Source: UBA1876 sp964515395 (GTDB lineage: Bacteria > Synergistota > Synergistia > Synergistales > Thermovirgaceae). Taken from it: a stretch of 59,290 nt of DNA. Under the pieces are notes generated by a model. The model did not search any database. It was given only the letters and a program-made list of their open reading frames with translations, and was not told where the DNA came from. Below, in pieces: positions 1 to 7,793 of the stretch. Where the stretch lies: NCBI GenBank assembly GCA_964515395.1, contig CAZERC010000009.1, forward strand, positions 1 to 59,290, in the 5' to 3' direction. How positions within the stretch are numbered: the stretch's first letter is position 1; each line of letters starts with the position of its first letter. Made by a program: the position numbers and the translations under genes.

Positions 1-122
1 CCAACATGGTGCCGGAAATATACCCCATAGCCGTACGCCGTGCGGCGGAGAACGTGCGCAGATTCCTTGAAGGAAAGAAACCGAAAGGGATCGTCGATCC
101 GGCGGATTACGAGTTTCTGTGA
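1..122 (+). CDS. D-isomer 2-hydroxyacid dehydrogenase family, C-terminal end (partial)
   Basis: Only the last 39 residues lie in the window; they begin NMVPEIYPIAVRRAAENV and end at a TGA at 120-122. The pattern of an AxxNVxRFLEGxKPxxxVDP tail is typical of the C-terminal end of D-3-phosphoglycerate dehydrogenase and related NAD-dependent 2-hydroxyacid dehydrogenases, where a last helix packs on the catalytic domain. The substrate cannot be told from this piece. The 3' end overlaps by 16 nt the end of the convergent flavoprotein gene. The family call is tentative because the NAD-binding fold and catalytic Arg/Glu/His are outside the window. Confidence 0.55.
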   Translation, partial: NMVPEIYPIAVRRAAENVRRFLEGKKPKGIVDPADYEFL

Positions 123-1530
123 CCGGCAAAAGCTCCCGAAGATGCCGAAACTCCGGCGACGTGCCCTGTGGTCCAGCACGCCTGAAGGTTGTACCCACCG
201 GTGGGAGCGTCAAGGTCGAGTATTTCTCCCGCAAAATAGAGGTTTTCGACCAGCTTCGATGCCATGGTCCGCGGATCGACTTCGTCGAGCAGGATGCCGC
301 CGGAAGTAACGAGTGACCATTCGAATCCGAGCAGCGACAAAGGCTTCAGGGGAAGGGCTTTCAAAAGTCCGAGAACCTGGAGCCTTTCATTTTTTGTCAA
401 CGTCGCAGCTTTTCGATCAATCGGTACAGAGCAGAGCCGAGCGAAGGGAGAGATGAACTTCCTGGGAAGAAGTGTCTCCAAAACTGTTCCGAAGTCAGCT
501 GATGGTCTGGCAAGCTCGCGAATGAGTCTTTTGTCAAGGGTCCTGGTGTCCAGAGCGGGCTTGAGATCGAGATACAGCGAGACGCTCTCGTGGTTTCCCA
601 GTGCTTTCCCGATGGATCGTGACAAATCCATGCCAATTGGGCCGCTCATGCCAAAGGGCGTAAAGTCCATGTCGCCGAAGCGTGACTCCCTTTCACTCTC
701 TCCGACAAAAAGGGTAAGACGGATGTTTTTCAGCGACAAGCCTGCGACCTCGGGAATCCAGCCATCTGCCAGTCTGACAGGGGTCAGGGCGGGAATTGTC
801 GGCGTAACGGTATGCCCCAGGGTTTTTGCCCACCCGTATCCGTCGCCTGTGGAGCCCGTTTGGGGGTATGAGAGTCCGCCTGTTGTAACGATATATGCGC
901 CCGCCTCGATTACGGTTCCGTCCTGCAGCATGGCGCCGGTGATTGTCCCGTTCTCACAGGTGAGATCCGCCACAGGCGACCGACCTTTGAAAGTGCCTCC
1001 ATTTTGTCGGAAAGCTTCCAAAAGCCGGTTTCGCACGTCTTCGGCATTGCCTCTACTTGGGAAGACGCGGTTTCCGCGCTCGGTTTTCAATGAAAGACCG
1101 AGAGATGAAAAAAAGGCGAGCGTTTCCGTGACACCGAACCGGGAAAGGNNNNNNNNNNNNNNNNNNNNNNNNNNNNNNNNNNNNNNNNNNNNNNNNNNNN
1201 NNNNNNNNNNNNNNNNNNNNNNNNNNNNNNNNNNNNNNNNNNNNNNNNAAGACCGAGAGATGAAAAAAAGGCGAGCGTTTCCGTGACACCGAACCGGGAA
1301 AGGGCAGAGTGCAGAAAACGGCCGTTTTTACCGAAGGCTTCGATGATGTCTTTTTTCGATTCCGTAAAGTGAGCAAGATTGCACCGGCCTTTTCCCGTGA
1401 GGAGAAGTTTCTCACCGGCTTCGGGGTTTTTCTCAAGCAGAATCACCCGTGACCCTGAAGAAGAGGCGGTTATTCCGGCCATGAGACCGGCAGGACCTGC
1501 TCCGATGACGCAGATGTCAAAAAAGGACAT
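107..1530 (-). CDS. HI0933/BaiN-family FAD-dependent oxidoreductase, split by an artificial scaffold gap
   Basis: The N-terminal part starts MSFFDICVIGAGPAGLMAG, a Rossmann GxGxxG FAD-binding motif, followed by a KLLLTGKGRCNL motif characteristic of the HI0933 (YhiN/BaiN) flavoprotein family. The C-terminal part has the second FAD-binding signature TGGYNLQACWTTG. The reaction is unknown for most members; some are linked to bile-acid or quinone reduction. ATG 1530 is preferred to TTG 1536 because GGAAGG lies 9 nt upstream of it. A 100-N gap (1149-1248) sits between two identical 55-nt copies. Removing the gap and one copy gives a continuous 422-codon frame reading SSLGLSLKTERGNRVFPS through the join, so the gene is probably intact. 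It is divergent from the alcohol dehydrogenase gene. Confidence 0.85.
1094..1303. repeat. Exact 55-nt direct duplication flanking the gap (1094-1148 and 1249-1303)
   Basis: Positions 1094-1148 are identical to 1249-1303. The two copies abut the N run on each side. A 55-nt identity is what contig ends overlapping by one k-mer would give. The flavoprotein frame is restored when one copy is dropped. Confidence 0.93.
1149..1248. other. 100-N scaffold gap
   Basis: Run of exactly 100 N. Both flanks carry the same 55 nt, so no sequence need be missing here. Confidence 0.95.
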
Positions 1531-1660
1531 TGTCAATTGCCTTCCTGTTTCCCATCAAGTTCACCCTCCATCGTGTAATCATCCTACAACCCGTGCGTCA
1601 TTCCTGCCAGTCATGTATACTTTTTATGTGCAGGTATACGGCCACACGGGAGGGTCTTTC

Positions 1661-2818
1661 ATGAATCCGGCGAAAACATTCAGTTTCGTATTACCAACAC
1701 GTATCGAGTTCGGGGCAGGATGCCTTTCAAAACTCCCGGACGTGCTTAATGAACTTCAGGTAAAAAGAGCACTTTTCGTCACCGATCCCGGTGTCAGGAA
1801 GGCGTGCATACTGGAAGAAGTCGAAAAAAAGCTTCGAGAAAGTGGAGTTGGCTTTGAGGTATTTGACGGAGTTGAAGCCAATCCAAAGGACAGGAATGTC
1901 GAGTCCGGGGTAAAGCTGCTTTCCAGGATAACCGCCGATGCCATCATTGCGGTTGGGGGTGGAAGCCCCATCGATTGCGCAAAGGCGATGGCCATCGTAG
2001 GGAAACTTGGTGGAAGGATCCGTGACTACGAAGGACGGGGGAAAGTCAAGGCACAGGTGATCCCGGTCATCGCAATTCCAACGACGGCCGGAACAGGGAG
2101 TGAAGTCACTTTCAGTTCGGTGATTACCGATTCAGAAAAGGCCTTCAAGTTCAGCATACGGGACACGGCAATAGCTCCGAGAGTAGCACTGGCAGATCCT
2201 GCTCTCACAGTCTCCATGCCGCCGTCACTCACGGCTTCTACAGGAATGGATGCGTTGACCCACGCCATTGAAGGCTATACAGCAACCGTCTCGGAGCCGA
2301 TAGCCGATGCCTGCGCACTGGAGGCAGTCTCCTACATCTCCCGCTATCTCAGACAGGCTGTGGAAGAAGGGGCCGATGAAGAAGCACGTTCAGGAATGCT
2401 TGTCGGAAGCCTTCTTGCCGGTATCGCCTTCAGCCATTCAGACGTGGCTTCCGTACATTGCATCGCAGAAGCTTTGGGAGGAATGTACGACGCCCCCCAT
2501 GGAGCATGTAATGCCATTGCTCTTCCGGCCGTTATGGAGTACAACCTCCCCTGGTGTACAGACGGGTACGCACGCATAGCCGAGGCAATGGGAATCCCCT
2601 TCAAGGAAAAAGCGGAAGGAGCAAGGGCGGCGGTGGATGAAGTCAAGCAAATGGCGAGGGACGTGGGCTTACCGGAATTCAGGTCCCTTGGCGTTGCAGA
2701 AAGTGATCTGGAGGAAATAGCCGGGAAATCGGTCATGAACGGAAGCAACTCAAGTAACCCCAGACCGATGAAGACGGAAGACTATTTGAATGTCCTCAAT
2801 GTTTTAATCAAACAGTGA
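1661..2818 (+). CDS. Iron-containing alcohol dehydrogenase (group III)
   Basis: A 385-residue protein of the usual family length. It should catalyse NAD(P)-dependent alcohol/aldehyde interconversion in the cytoplasm. Visible motifs are the nucleotide-binding GGGSPIDCAKAMAI near residue 95, TAGTGSEVTFSSVITD near 140, the GMDALTHAIEGY segment with two metal ligands (Asp, His) near 195-200, and the later histidines in SVHCIAEALGG and APHGACNAIALP that complete the metal site. The ATG at 1661 follows GGGAGG; longer in-frame extensions run into the divergent promoter region. The exact alcohol is not predictable. In a fermenter it could dispose of reducing equivalents from amino-acid-derived aldehydes (inference). 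Confidence 0.92.
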   Translation: MNPAKTFSFVLPTRIEFGAGCLSKLPDVLNELQVKRALFVTDPGVRKACILEEVEKKLRESGVGFEVFDGVEANPKDRNVESGVKLLSRITADAIIAVGGGSPIDCAKAMAIVGKLGGRIRDYEGRGKVKAQVIPVIAIPTTAGTGSEVTFSSVITDSEKAFKFSIRDTAIAPRVALADPALTVSMPPSLTASTGMDALTHAIEGYTATVSEPIADACALEAVSYISRYLRQAVEEGADEEARSGMLVGSLLAGIAFSHSDVASVHCIAEALGGMYDAPHGACNAIALPAVMEYNLPWCTDGYARIAEAMGIPFKEKAEGARAAVDEVKQMARDVGLPEFRSLGVAESDLEEIAGKSVMNGSNSSNPRPMKTEDYLNVLNVLIKQ

Positions 2819-2844
2819 CAAAAGACAAAATGCGTGTCACTGTT
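2811..2844. terminator. Hairpin spanning the stop codons of two convergent genes
   Basis: AACAGTGACA (2811-2820) pairs with TGTCACTGTT (2835-2844) around a 14-nt loop. It contains the TGA of the alcohol dehydrogenase gene and that of the convergent HD-domain gene. A weak CTTTC follows on the plus strand, so it may be a modest bidirectional terminator. Confidence 0.5.
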
Positions 2845-3433
2845 CTTTCGGCCACGCACTGATGTTATCTGCTATTTCATAAAGGCCTTCGACGATTTCG
2901 GCGAGAGCAGGATCGGTACGGTGGGGAAGCTCCGTTCTTGAAAAGGTTCGCCCCCTGCTGATGCTGTTTTCCTTCCAGGACCTGCCCATTGAGATGCAAT
3001 TTTGGGAAAATCCCTGTAAATGATCAAGAGCCTTGGCGAAACGGGCTTCCGGTGTTTTGACAGCTTCGAATTCCTGCCAGAGTTCATGAAGCCAGGTCCC
3101 GAGATCCTCGGGCAATTGAGAAAAGAGTTTTTTCGCCGCCTCTTGTTCGCGGTGATTCTGCGTGGTAACGCCTTTTTCGTCATGGGCGTAGGTGTCACCG
3201 GCATAGATTTCCACAAGGTCATGGACAAGTATCAGGGAAAGGACGTGACCAAGGTCAACGGAAAAACCGATTTCCCGATGGAGCAACATTGCCCACAATG
3301 CGGTATGCCACATGTGTTCCGCATCATTTTCATGCCGATCCACTCCTCCGACATAACCGGCTCTCTCGATGGTTTTGACCTGGTCGATTAAAAACAAGAA
3401 ATCGATAATGCGTTTGTATCTTTTCGAATCCAC
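2837..3433 (-). CDS. HD-domain phosphohydrolase (HDDC2/YfbR-like 5'-deoxynucleotidase family)
   Basis: A 198-residue protein with the metal-binding HD superfamily pattern. HENDAEHMWHTALWA gives the first His and LVHDLVEIYAGD gives the paired His-Asp. The spacing and the following YAGDTYAHDE resemble the HDDC2/YfbR group, which dephosphorylates deoxynucleoside monophosphates. That activity is inferred from family. I chose the GTG at 3433 (MDSKRYKRIIDFLF) because an AAGGAG lies 8 nt upstream and the HD family domain starts here. An upstream in-frame ATG (3481) has no ribosome site. It stands alone, convergent with the alcohol dehydrogenase and divergent from the class V PLP enzyme. Confidence 0.82.
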   Translation of the reverse strand: MDSKRYKRIIDFLFLIDQVKTIERAGYVGGVDRHENDAEHMWHTALWAMLLHREIGFSVDLGHVLSLILVHDLVEIYAGDTYAHDEKGVTTQNHREQEAAKKLFSQLPEDLGTWLHELWQEFEAVKTPEARFAKALDHLQGFSQNCISMGRSWKENSISRGRTFSRTELPHRTDPALAEIVEGLYEIADNISAWPKEQ

Positions 3434-3502
3434 AGGACATGCTCCTTTCCGAACAAAATGGGGTAAGATAATATGTTCCATTGTCGTCGAAGAATGATGT
3501 TT

Positions 3503-3530
3503 TTGAAAGTCCGGTAGTTTATGGTATACC
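3503..3530 (+). promoter_or_regulatory. Sigma70-type promoter for the class V PLP enzyme-hom operon
   Basis: TTGAAA (3503-3508), a 16-nt spacer and TATACC (3525-3530) lie about 55 nt before the start codon. The -10 region lies in GTATACCTTTTTATGTG, which nearly matches a string at 1615-1630 ahead of the alcohol dehydrogenase gene. Confidence 0.6.
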
Positions 3531-3584
3531 TTTTTATGTGGAGAAGCTTCAGAAAACATATATTCCTGAAAAGGAGAATGATGC

Positions 3585-4838
3585 ATGGCAGGTCTCGAAA
3601 GGTTTGAAGATTTCATCAAAAGAAGGAATGATTTTCCCTCTCTTGAACGCTCGCACAACGGGTTTCCTCTCGCCTATCTGGATGGCCCGGGAGGCACACA
3701 GGTGCCCCGGCAGGTTATCGACGCCGTTTCCTGGTATTACAAGACTTGTAATTCGAATACCCACGGGTTTTTTATCACGACCAACGAATCAGATGCGATG
3801 ATCGAAAAGACCCGTGAGAAAGTAGCTGCGTTCCTTGGAGCGCCGGGCGGCAAACATATCTCGTTCGGTCACAACATGACGACGCTCAATTATATGCTCA
3901 GTCGGGCTCTCGGGAAACATTTCCAGCCGGGTGACGAAATCCTGATTACTCAACTGGATCACGAAGCGAACCGCGGTCCCTGGCTCGCTCTCAGGGAAGA
4001 GGGAATCATTGTCCGTGAAACAGGAATCAGGGAAGATGCCACATTGGACTATGACGACCTTGAGGCGAAACTTAACGAAAATACGCGACTGGTGGCCATG
4101 GGTTTTTCGGCCAACACCACGGGCACTGTCAATGACGTCAAAAGAGTCAGGGAAATGACTTACCAGGTCGGTGCCTGGCTGCTTGTGGACGCGGTCCATT
4201 ATGCCCCTCATTTCTCTCTGGACGTTACCGGACTTGGTGTGGATTTCCTCCTTTGTTCGGCGTACAAGTTTTACGGTCCTCACATAGGCATTTTGTACAG
4301 CAAGGAAGGCCTTCTCGACTCCATTCCGGCTTATCGTCTCCGGACCCAGGAACAGCATGCCCCCTACAGCATCGAAACGGGAACGCTGAATCATGCCGCC
4401 ATTTCAGGGACAGGTGCCGCCGTCGAATATATCGCATCCTTTGGTGAAGGAAAGGACCTGAGGGAGAAAACCGTTTCGGCCATGGGACGCCTTGCCGAGT
4501 ATGAACATATCCTCGCCAGGCAGATTTTCGACGGATTACAGGAAATTCCCGGAGTTTCCGTTGTCGGTCCCACTTTTGACAGCGGACAGCGTGCGCCGAC
4601 GGTTTCTTTCACAATGAAAGGGAAGGACCCCATCGAAGTCTGCTCCCGCCTGAACGAAAAGGGCATTTGCGCGTGGGACGGTCATTTTTATGGAATAAGG
4701 CCAATCGAAGTTCTTGGACTGCTCGAAGAAGGCGGCGTCACTCGTGTCGGGGTTTCTCTATATAACACTGAAGAAGAGGTCAAACGCCTTCTCGAAGCCG
4801 TCAGCGAAATCGCCGAAGACGGCGCTGAAGGAAACTAG
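3585..4838 (+). CDS. Class V aminotransferase-fold PLP enzyme, cysteine desulfurase-like
   Basis: A 417-residue PLP enzyme resembling the cysteine-desulfurase-like subgroup found outside isc/suf operons. Features: LAYLDGPGGTQVP near residue 30, the SFGHNMTTLNYMLSRALG segment, Asp in LLVDAVHYAPH (about 205) that would hold the PLP ring nitrogen, and the Schiff-base Lys in CSAYKFYGPHIGILY (about 227). The family C-terminal pattern GHFYGIRPIEVLG...GVTRVGVSLYNT is present. The RSGxHC loop that carries the catalytic Cys in true SufS/IscS enzymes is not visible, so desulfurase activity is doubtful. ATG 3585 has AAGGAG 8 nt upstream. It lies 3 nt ahead of hom, which suggests a shared role in amino-acid metabolism. 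Confidence 0.82.
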   Translation: MAGLERFEDFIKRRNDFPSLERSHNGFPLAYLDGPGGTQVPRQVIDAVSWYYKTCNSNTHGFFITTNESDAMIEKTREKVAAFLGAPGGKHISFGHNMTTLNYMLSRALGKHFQPGDEILITQLDHEANRGPWLALREEGIIVRETGIREDATLDYDDLEAKLNENTRLVAMGFSANTTGTVNDVKRVREMTYQVGAWLLVDAVHYAPHFSLDVTGLGVDFLLCSAYKFYGPHIGILYSKEGLLDSIPAYRLRTQEQHAPYSIETGTLNHAAISGTGAAVEYIASFGEGKDLREKTVSAMGRLAEYEHILARQIFDGLQEIPGVSVVGPTFDSGQRAPTVSFTMKGKDPIEVCSRLNEKGICAWDGHFYGIRPIEVLGLLEEGGVTRVGVSLYNTEEEVKRLLEAVSEIAEDGAEGN

Positions 4839-4841
4839 AGA

Positions 4842-5870
4842 ATGAAAGCCCTCTTCATAGGATTCGGCAATGTGGGCCGCAAGATAGCCTCGATACTCGC
4901 ACGTGAAAGAGACCGGTTCCCGCACCTCAGGGATCTTGAGATCGAACCCGTAGGAATCGTGACGCGGAGCAGAGGTGCGCTTGTCAACCCTGAAGGCGTA
5001 AGCTTCAGTGAGGCGCTTTCCATGATTGAGGGTCACGGAAAATTTGATATGAATTCTCGGTCTTTTTCGCAAACAGGAGCCCTCGAAGCTGCCCAAAACC
5101 TTGAATACGACGTGCTTGTGGAATTATCAACTCTTTCCATTGAAAGGAAAGGTGAACCCGCAGTATCCCACGTGAGGACAGCACTCTCCAGGGGGAAAAA
5201 CGTCGTTTCCGCCAACAAGGGTCCCGTGGCGTTTGGTTACGCTGAACTTGCCGAAACGGCCAGTGAAAAAGATTGCCGGTTTCTCCATGAAACGGTTGTC
5301 ATGGACGGTGCACCGGTTTTCAACCTTGCCCGTTGCACACTGAAAGGCTGTACAGTGACCGGCATCGAAGGGATATTGAACTCGACGACCAATTTCGTGC
5401 TAACAAGGATGGAACAGGGGGGTTCTCTGGAAGAAGCCGTCAAGGAAGCGCAGCGTCACGGTGTGGCCGAGGCAGACCCTTCTCACGACCTCGAGGGATG
5501 GGATGCGGCAGCGAAGACTGCTGCTCTTGCCAATGTCCTGATGGGTGCAAGGATAACACCTTATGACGTTATCCGCACCGGGATCACCGGGGTGACTCAG
5601 GATCACATCGCAAAAGCCCGCTCGAATGGATCTTGCCTGAAACTCATTTGCAGGGCCAAACCAGAAGGCGGCGGCATCAAGGCCACCGTCGGAGTGGAGG
5701 AGGTTCCTGATACCCATCATTATGCCGCGGTTACAGGCGGAGGTGCCGTGCTCAGGATAGAGACGGACCTCATGGGGCCGGTTCTGGTCACACAGGAGAA
5801 TCCGACGCTTTACGACACCGCCTATGGTGTGCTGGATGACCTTCTTACGCTGCAGCGATCGATGTCCTGA
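4842..5870 (+). CDS. hom: Homoserine dehydrogenase, short form
   Basis: A 342-residue NAD(P)-dependent enzyme that should reduce aspartate semialdehyde to homoserine, the branch point to threonine and methionine. The N-terminal FIGFGNVGRKIASILARE is the Rossmann nucleotide site. VVSANKGPVAFGYAEL and the substrate-binding GILNSTTNFVLTRME and EADPSHDLEGWDAAAK motifs are diagnostic; the Lys in the last one is the likely catalytic residue. There is no C-terminal ACT domain, so feedback inhibition by threonine through ACT is not expected. It is translationally close (3 nt) to the PLP enzyme upstream and is followed by a strong terminator, so these two genes form the operon. Confidence 0.93.
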   Translation: MKALFIGFGNVGRKIASILARERDRFPHLRDLEIEPVGIVTRSRGALVNPEGVSFSEALSMIEGHGKFDMNSRSFSQTGALEAAQNLEYDVLVELSTLSIERKGEPAVSHVRTALSRGKNVVSANKGPVAFGYAELAETASEKDCRFLHETVVMDGAPVFNLARCTLKGCTVTGIEGILNSTTNFVLTRMEQGGSLEEAVKEAQRHGVAEADPSHDLEGWDAAAKTAALANVLMGARITPYDVIRTGITGVTQDHIAKARSNGSCLKLICRAKPEGGGIKATVGVEEVPDTHHYAAVTGGGAVLRIETDLMGPVLVTQENPTLYDTAYGVLDDLLTLQRSMS

Positions 5871-5902
5871 AAGTCGGGAGAAAAAAGAACAGGGAAGGAA
5901 CG

Positions 5903-5938
5903 GGCGGCACGGAAAAAAGGACCGTGCCGCCTTTTTCT
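5903..5938 (+). terminator. Rho-independent terminator after hom
   Basis: GGCGGCACGG (5903-5912) pairs perfectly with CCGTGCCGCC (5922-5931) across a 9-nt A-rich loop, followed by TTTTTCT. Confidence 0.92.
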
Positions 5939-6074
5939 GACGACTTTTTTTACAGCACTTTAGGGGCTTGCTCACGTTTTTCGGGGGATTGAAATCCAGG
6001 CTGCGGATAATCTTTCAATTGAAGCAGGGGCTGTCAGGACGAACTAAAGTCCCACAAGGATCTGGAGATCGGGT

Positions 6075-6464
6075 ATGGACCAACCGTTGAATCCCGAAGA
6101 TCCCGGCAGTAACGTCAGAAGCACCCCCAAGAATTACCAGGACGTCTGGCGCTATAATCCCGGCAATGAATGAGAGGCGTCTCCCAAATGGACCAAATGG
6201 ACCTGGCGTCTCAATTACGTTTATGACGAATCCCCGATTCCCGACGACACCATCGACTATCAATTGTCTGCCAACAATGGACACCTTTACTTCCACGGCG
6301 TAGGGTACAAGTGGGATGACAAGAGGTCGCCGGATCTTGCCTCCAAGTATATTTCCATTGAAGACAGGGGAATATCGGGGCGGCAGCTGGATTGCTTACC
6401 TGATTCGAAACCTGATAATGGCGACACCCATATTATTGCAATGACCTTTAGCCGGTGGTTCTGA
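6075..6464 (+). pseudogene. Orphan reading frame interrupted by one in-frame TGA
   Basis: One frame runs from ATG 6075 to TAG-free sequence ending at 6464, broken only by TGA 6171-6173. The first part reads MDQPLNPEDPGSNVRSTPK and the second continues with EASPKWTKWTWRLNYVYDE and later YISIEDRGISGRQLD. I do not recognise the protein. It is Trp/Tyr/Asp-rich, which is common in secreted or surface domains. There is no ribosome site before 6075 and a stop lies just upstream in frame, so a decayed fragment of a larger gene is the simplest reading. Selenocysteine at the TGA is possible because selA/selB are in the window, but no SECIS-like hairpin follows. The remainder of the 5940-6510 interval shows nothing else I can name. 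Confidence 0.35.
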
Positions 6465-6512
6465 CGGGCAACTCGCAAAGTTCAGAAAGTTTTGAAATTT
6501 AGCGTACAGAGC

Positions 6513-6541
6513 TTGCCTGAGCTTCAAACCTGTGATAAAAG
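6513..6541 (+). promoter_or_regulatory. Probable promoter for rubrerythrin-tpx
   Basis: TTGCCT (6513-6518), a 17-nt spacer and TAAAAG (6536-6541), about 44 nt upstream of the rubrerythrin start codon. Confidence 0.45.
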
Positions 6542-6584
6542 AATTGATGTTTTTTGAAGAAATTTTGCACAAGGAGGGGTTTCC

Positions 6585-7085
6585 TTGAGTACAAGCAAGA
6601 GCTATGAAAATCTCCAGGCGGCTTTTGCCGGAGAATCCCAGGCCAACAGGAAATATGCCGCTTTTGCGCAGAAGGCCGAGGAAGAAGGATTTACCCAGGT
6701 GGCGAAACTTTTCCGGGTGACGGCTGAGGCTGAGACAATTCACGCCAATGCCCATCTCAAGGCCATGGGCAAGCTCGGATCCACGGCGGACAACTTGAAA
6801 GCTGCCATAGAAGGCGAAACTTATGAATTTTCGGAAATGTATCCCGAATTCATGGAAGTTGCCGAAAGCGAAGGGGACAAAGCAGCCCTCAGGGCTTTCA
6901 AGTATGCCATAGAGGCTGAGAAGGTCCATGCAGAACTGTACAAAAAAGCCCTTGACAACCTTGGCAGCAACGAGACTGCCGATCTCTACCTTTGTACGGT
7001 GTGCGGACATATCGCCGAAGGATCGGCACCGGAAACCTGTCCGCTTTGCGGAGCAAAAAAACAGGCTTTTAAAAAAGCCGAATAA
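6585..7085 (+). CDS. rbr: Rubrerythrin
   Basis: A 166-residue cytoplasmic peroxide-reducing protein of anaerobes. The N-terminal four-helix domain carries the diiron carboxylate ligands in GESQANRKYAAFA, AEAETIHANAHL, EMYPEFMEVAE and IEAEKVHAELY. The C-terminal rubredoxin-like domain has the Fe(Cys)4 pairs CTVCG and CPLCG. It should reduce hydrogen peroxide using electrons from rubredoxin or NADH-linked partners. The start is TTG 6585, set by AAGGAGGGG 4-10 nt upstream. tpx follows after 30 nt with the same kind of strong ribosome site, so the two make an oxidative-stress operon. Confidence 0.96.
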   Translation: MSTSKSYENLQAAFAGESQANRKYAAFAQKAEEEGFTQVAKLFRVTAEAETIHANAHLKAMGKLGSTADNLKAAIEGETYEFSEMYPEFMEVAESEGDKAALRAFKYAIEAEKVHAELYKKALDNLGSNETADLYLCTVCGHIAEGSAPETCPLCGAKKQAFKKAE

Positions 7086-7115
7086 ATCTCATCACAACAC
7101 AAGGAGGGATTTCCT

Positions 7116-7631
7116 GTGAGTGAAGAACGGAAAGTTACTATGAAAGGAAAATCTTTTGCGTTGACGGGAAATGCTGTCAAAGTTGGCGACAAGGCGCCCG
7201 ACTTTCATGTTGTCGATAAGAAGCTGAAAGGATATGACTTGAAGGATTTCTCCGGAAAGATCAAGGTCATATCGGTAACACCGTCGCTGGATACGCCCGT
7301 TTGCAACATGCAGGCTCATCGCTTCAATGACGAAGCGGCGGCAATGCCCGATGATGTGGTGGTCCTCAACATCAGCATGGACCTTCCCTTTGCCATAGAA
7401 CGGTTTTGCGCATCCGGTGAGGTCCCGAATATCAAGGTCTTTTCCGATCACAGGGAGGCCTCCTTCGGAAAAAACTGGGGCGTTCTCGTGGAAGACTTGC
7501 GGGTTCTCGCCAGATCCGTGTTCGTGGTGGACAAGGACGATGTCATCAGGTACATGGAAATTGTGCCCGAGATCGGGGATCACCCCGATTATGACAAGGC
7601 ACTCGATGCTTTGAAAGAAATACTGCGATAG
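7116..7631 (+). CDS. tpx: Thiol peroxidase (Tpx-type peroxiredoxin)
   Basis: A 171-residue atypical 2-Cys peroxiredoxin that reduces peroxides with thioredoxin-type donors. The peroxidatic Cys lies in TPSLDTPVCNMQ (about residue 64) and the resolving Cys in IERFCASGEVPN (about residue 98). The Arg in DLRVLARSVFVVD and the general length fit the Tpx subgroup. The start is GTG 7116, with AAGGAGGG about 8 nt upstream. Co-transcribed with rubrerythrin and closed by a terminator 30 nt after the stop. Confidence 0.96.
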   Translation: MSEERKVTMKGKSFALTGNAVKVGDKAPDFHVVDKKLKGYDLKDFSGKIKVISVTPSLDTPVCNMQAHRFNDEAAAMPDDVVVLNISMDLPFAIERFCASGEVPNIKVFSDHREASFGKNWGVLVEDLRVLARSVFVVDKDDVIRYMEIVPEIGDHPDYDKALDALKEILR

Positions 7632-7661
7632 AAAATTTCAAGTGTAGCGTGTTTTCACAAA

Positions 7662-7702
7662 AGCCTCTTCGACGCGCCCTCATGCCGAAGGGGCTTTTTT
7701 AT
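7662..7702 (+). terminator. Rho-independent terminator after tpx
   Basis: AGCCTCTTCG (7662-7671) pairs with CGAAGGGGCT (7686-7695) with one G-T pair, followed by a six-T run. Confidence 0.85.
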
Positions 7703-7703
7703 T

Positions 7704-7731
7704 TTGTGCGCTTCTTCTTGTTCTGTATACT
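7704..7731 (+). promoter_or_regulatory. Promoter for threonine ammonia-lyase
   Basis: TTGTGC (7704-7709), 16-nt spacer, TATACT (7726-7731); it begins at the tail of the tpx terminator and lies 62 nt before the chosen start. Confidence 0.55.
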
Positions 7732-7793
7732 GGGATCGGCCGAAACATTGTGAGGCTCCAAAATCCTCGATATTTCCAAAGAGGCGATGTGAC

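Noticed and set aside
264..1286. Long open frame on the plus strand opposite the flavoprotein gene.
   Set aside because: It is antisense to a clear family protein, runs through the N gap, and has a low-complexity Ser/Arg/Pro composition.
1094..1303. A biological tandem duplication or target-site duplication around an insertion.
   Set aside because: The copies abut an exact 100-N run, the same 55-nt length recurs at a second gap, and collapsing both restores intact genes.
6171..6215. SECIS element after the in-frame TGA of the orphan frame.
   Set aside because: The sequence after TGA has a direct repeat of GGCGTCTC and a tandem CCAAATGGA, but no stable hairpin with an apical G/U loop.
6015..6296. 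Minus-strand 93-codon open frame in the gene-poor interval.
   Set aside because: Hydrophobic shadow of the TGA-interrupted plus frame, without a ribosome site or recognisable motif.
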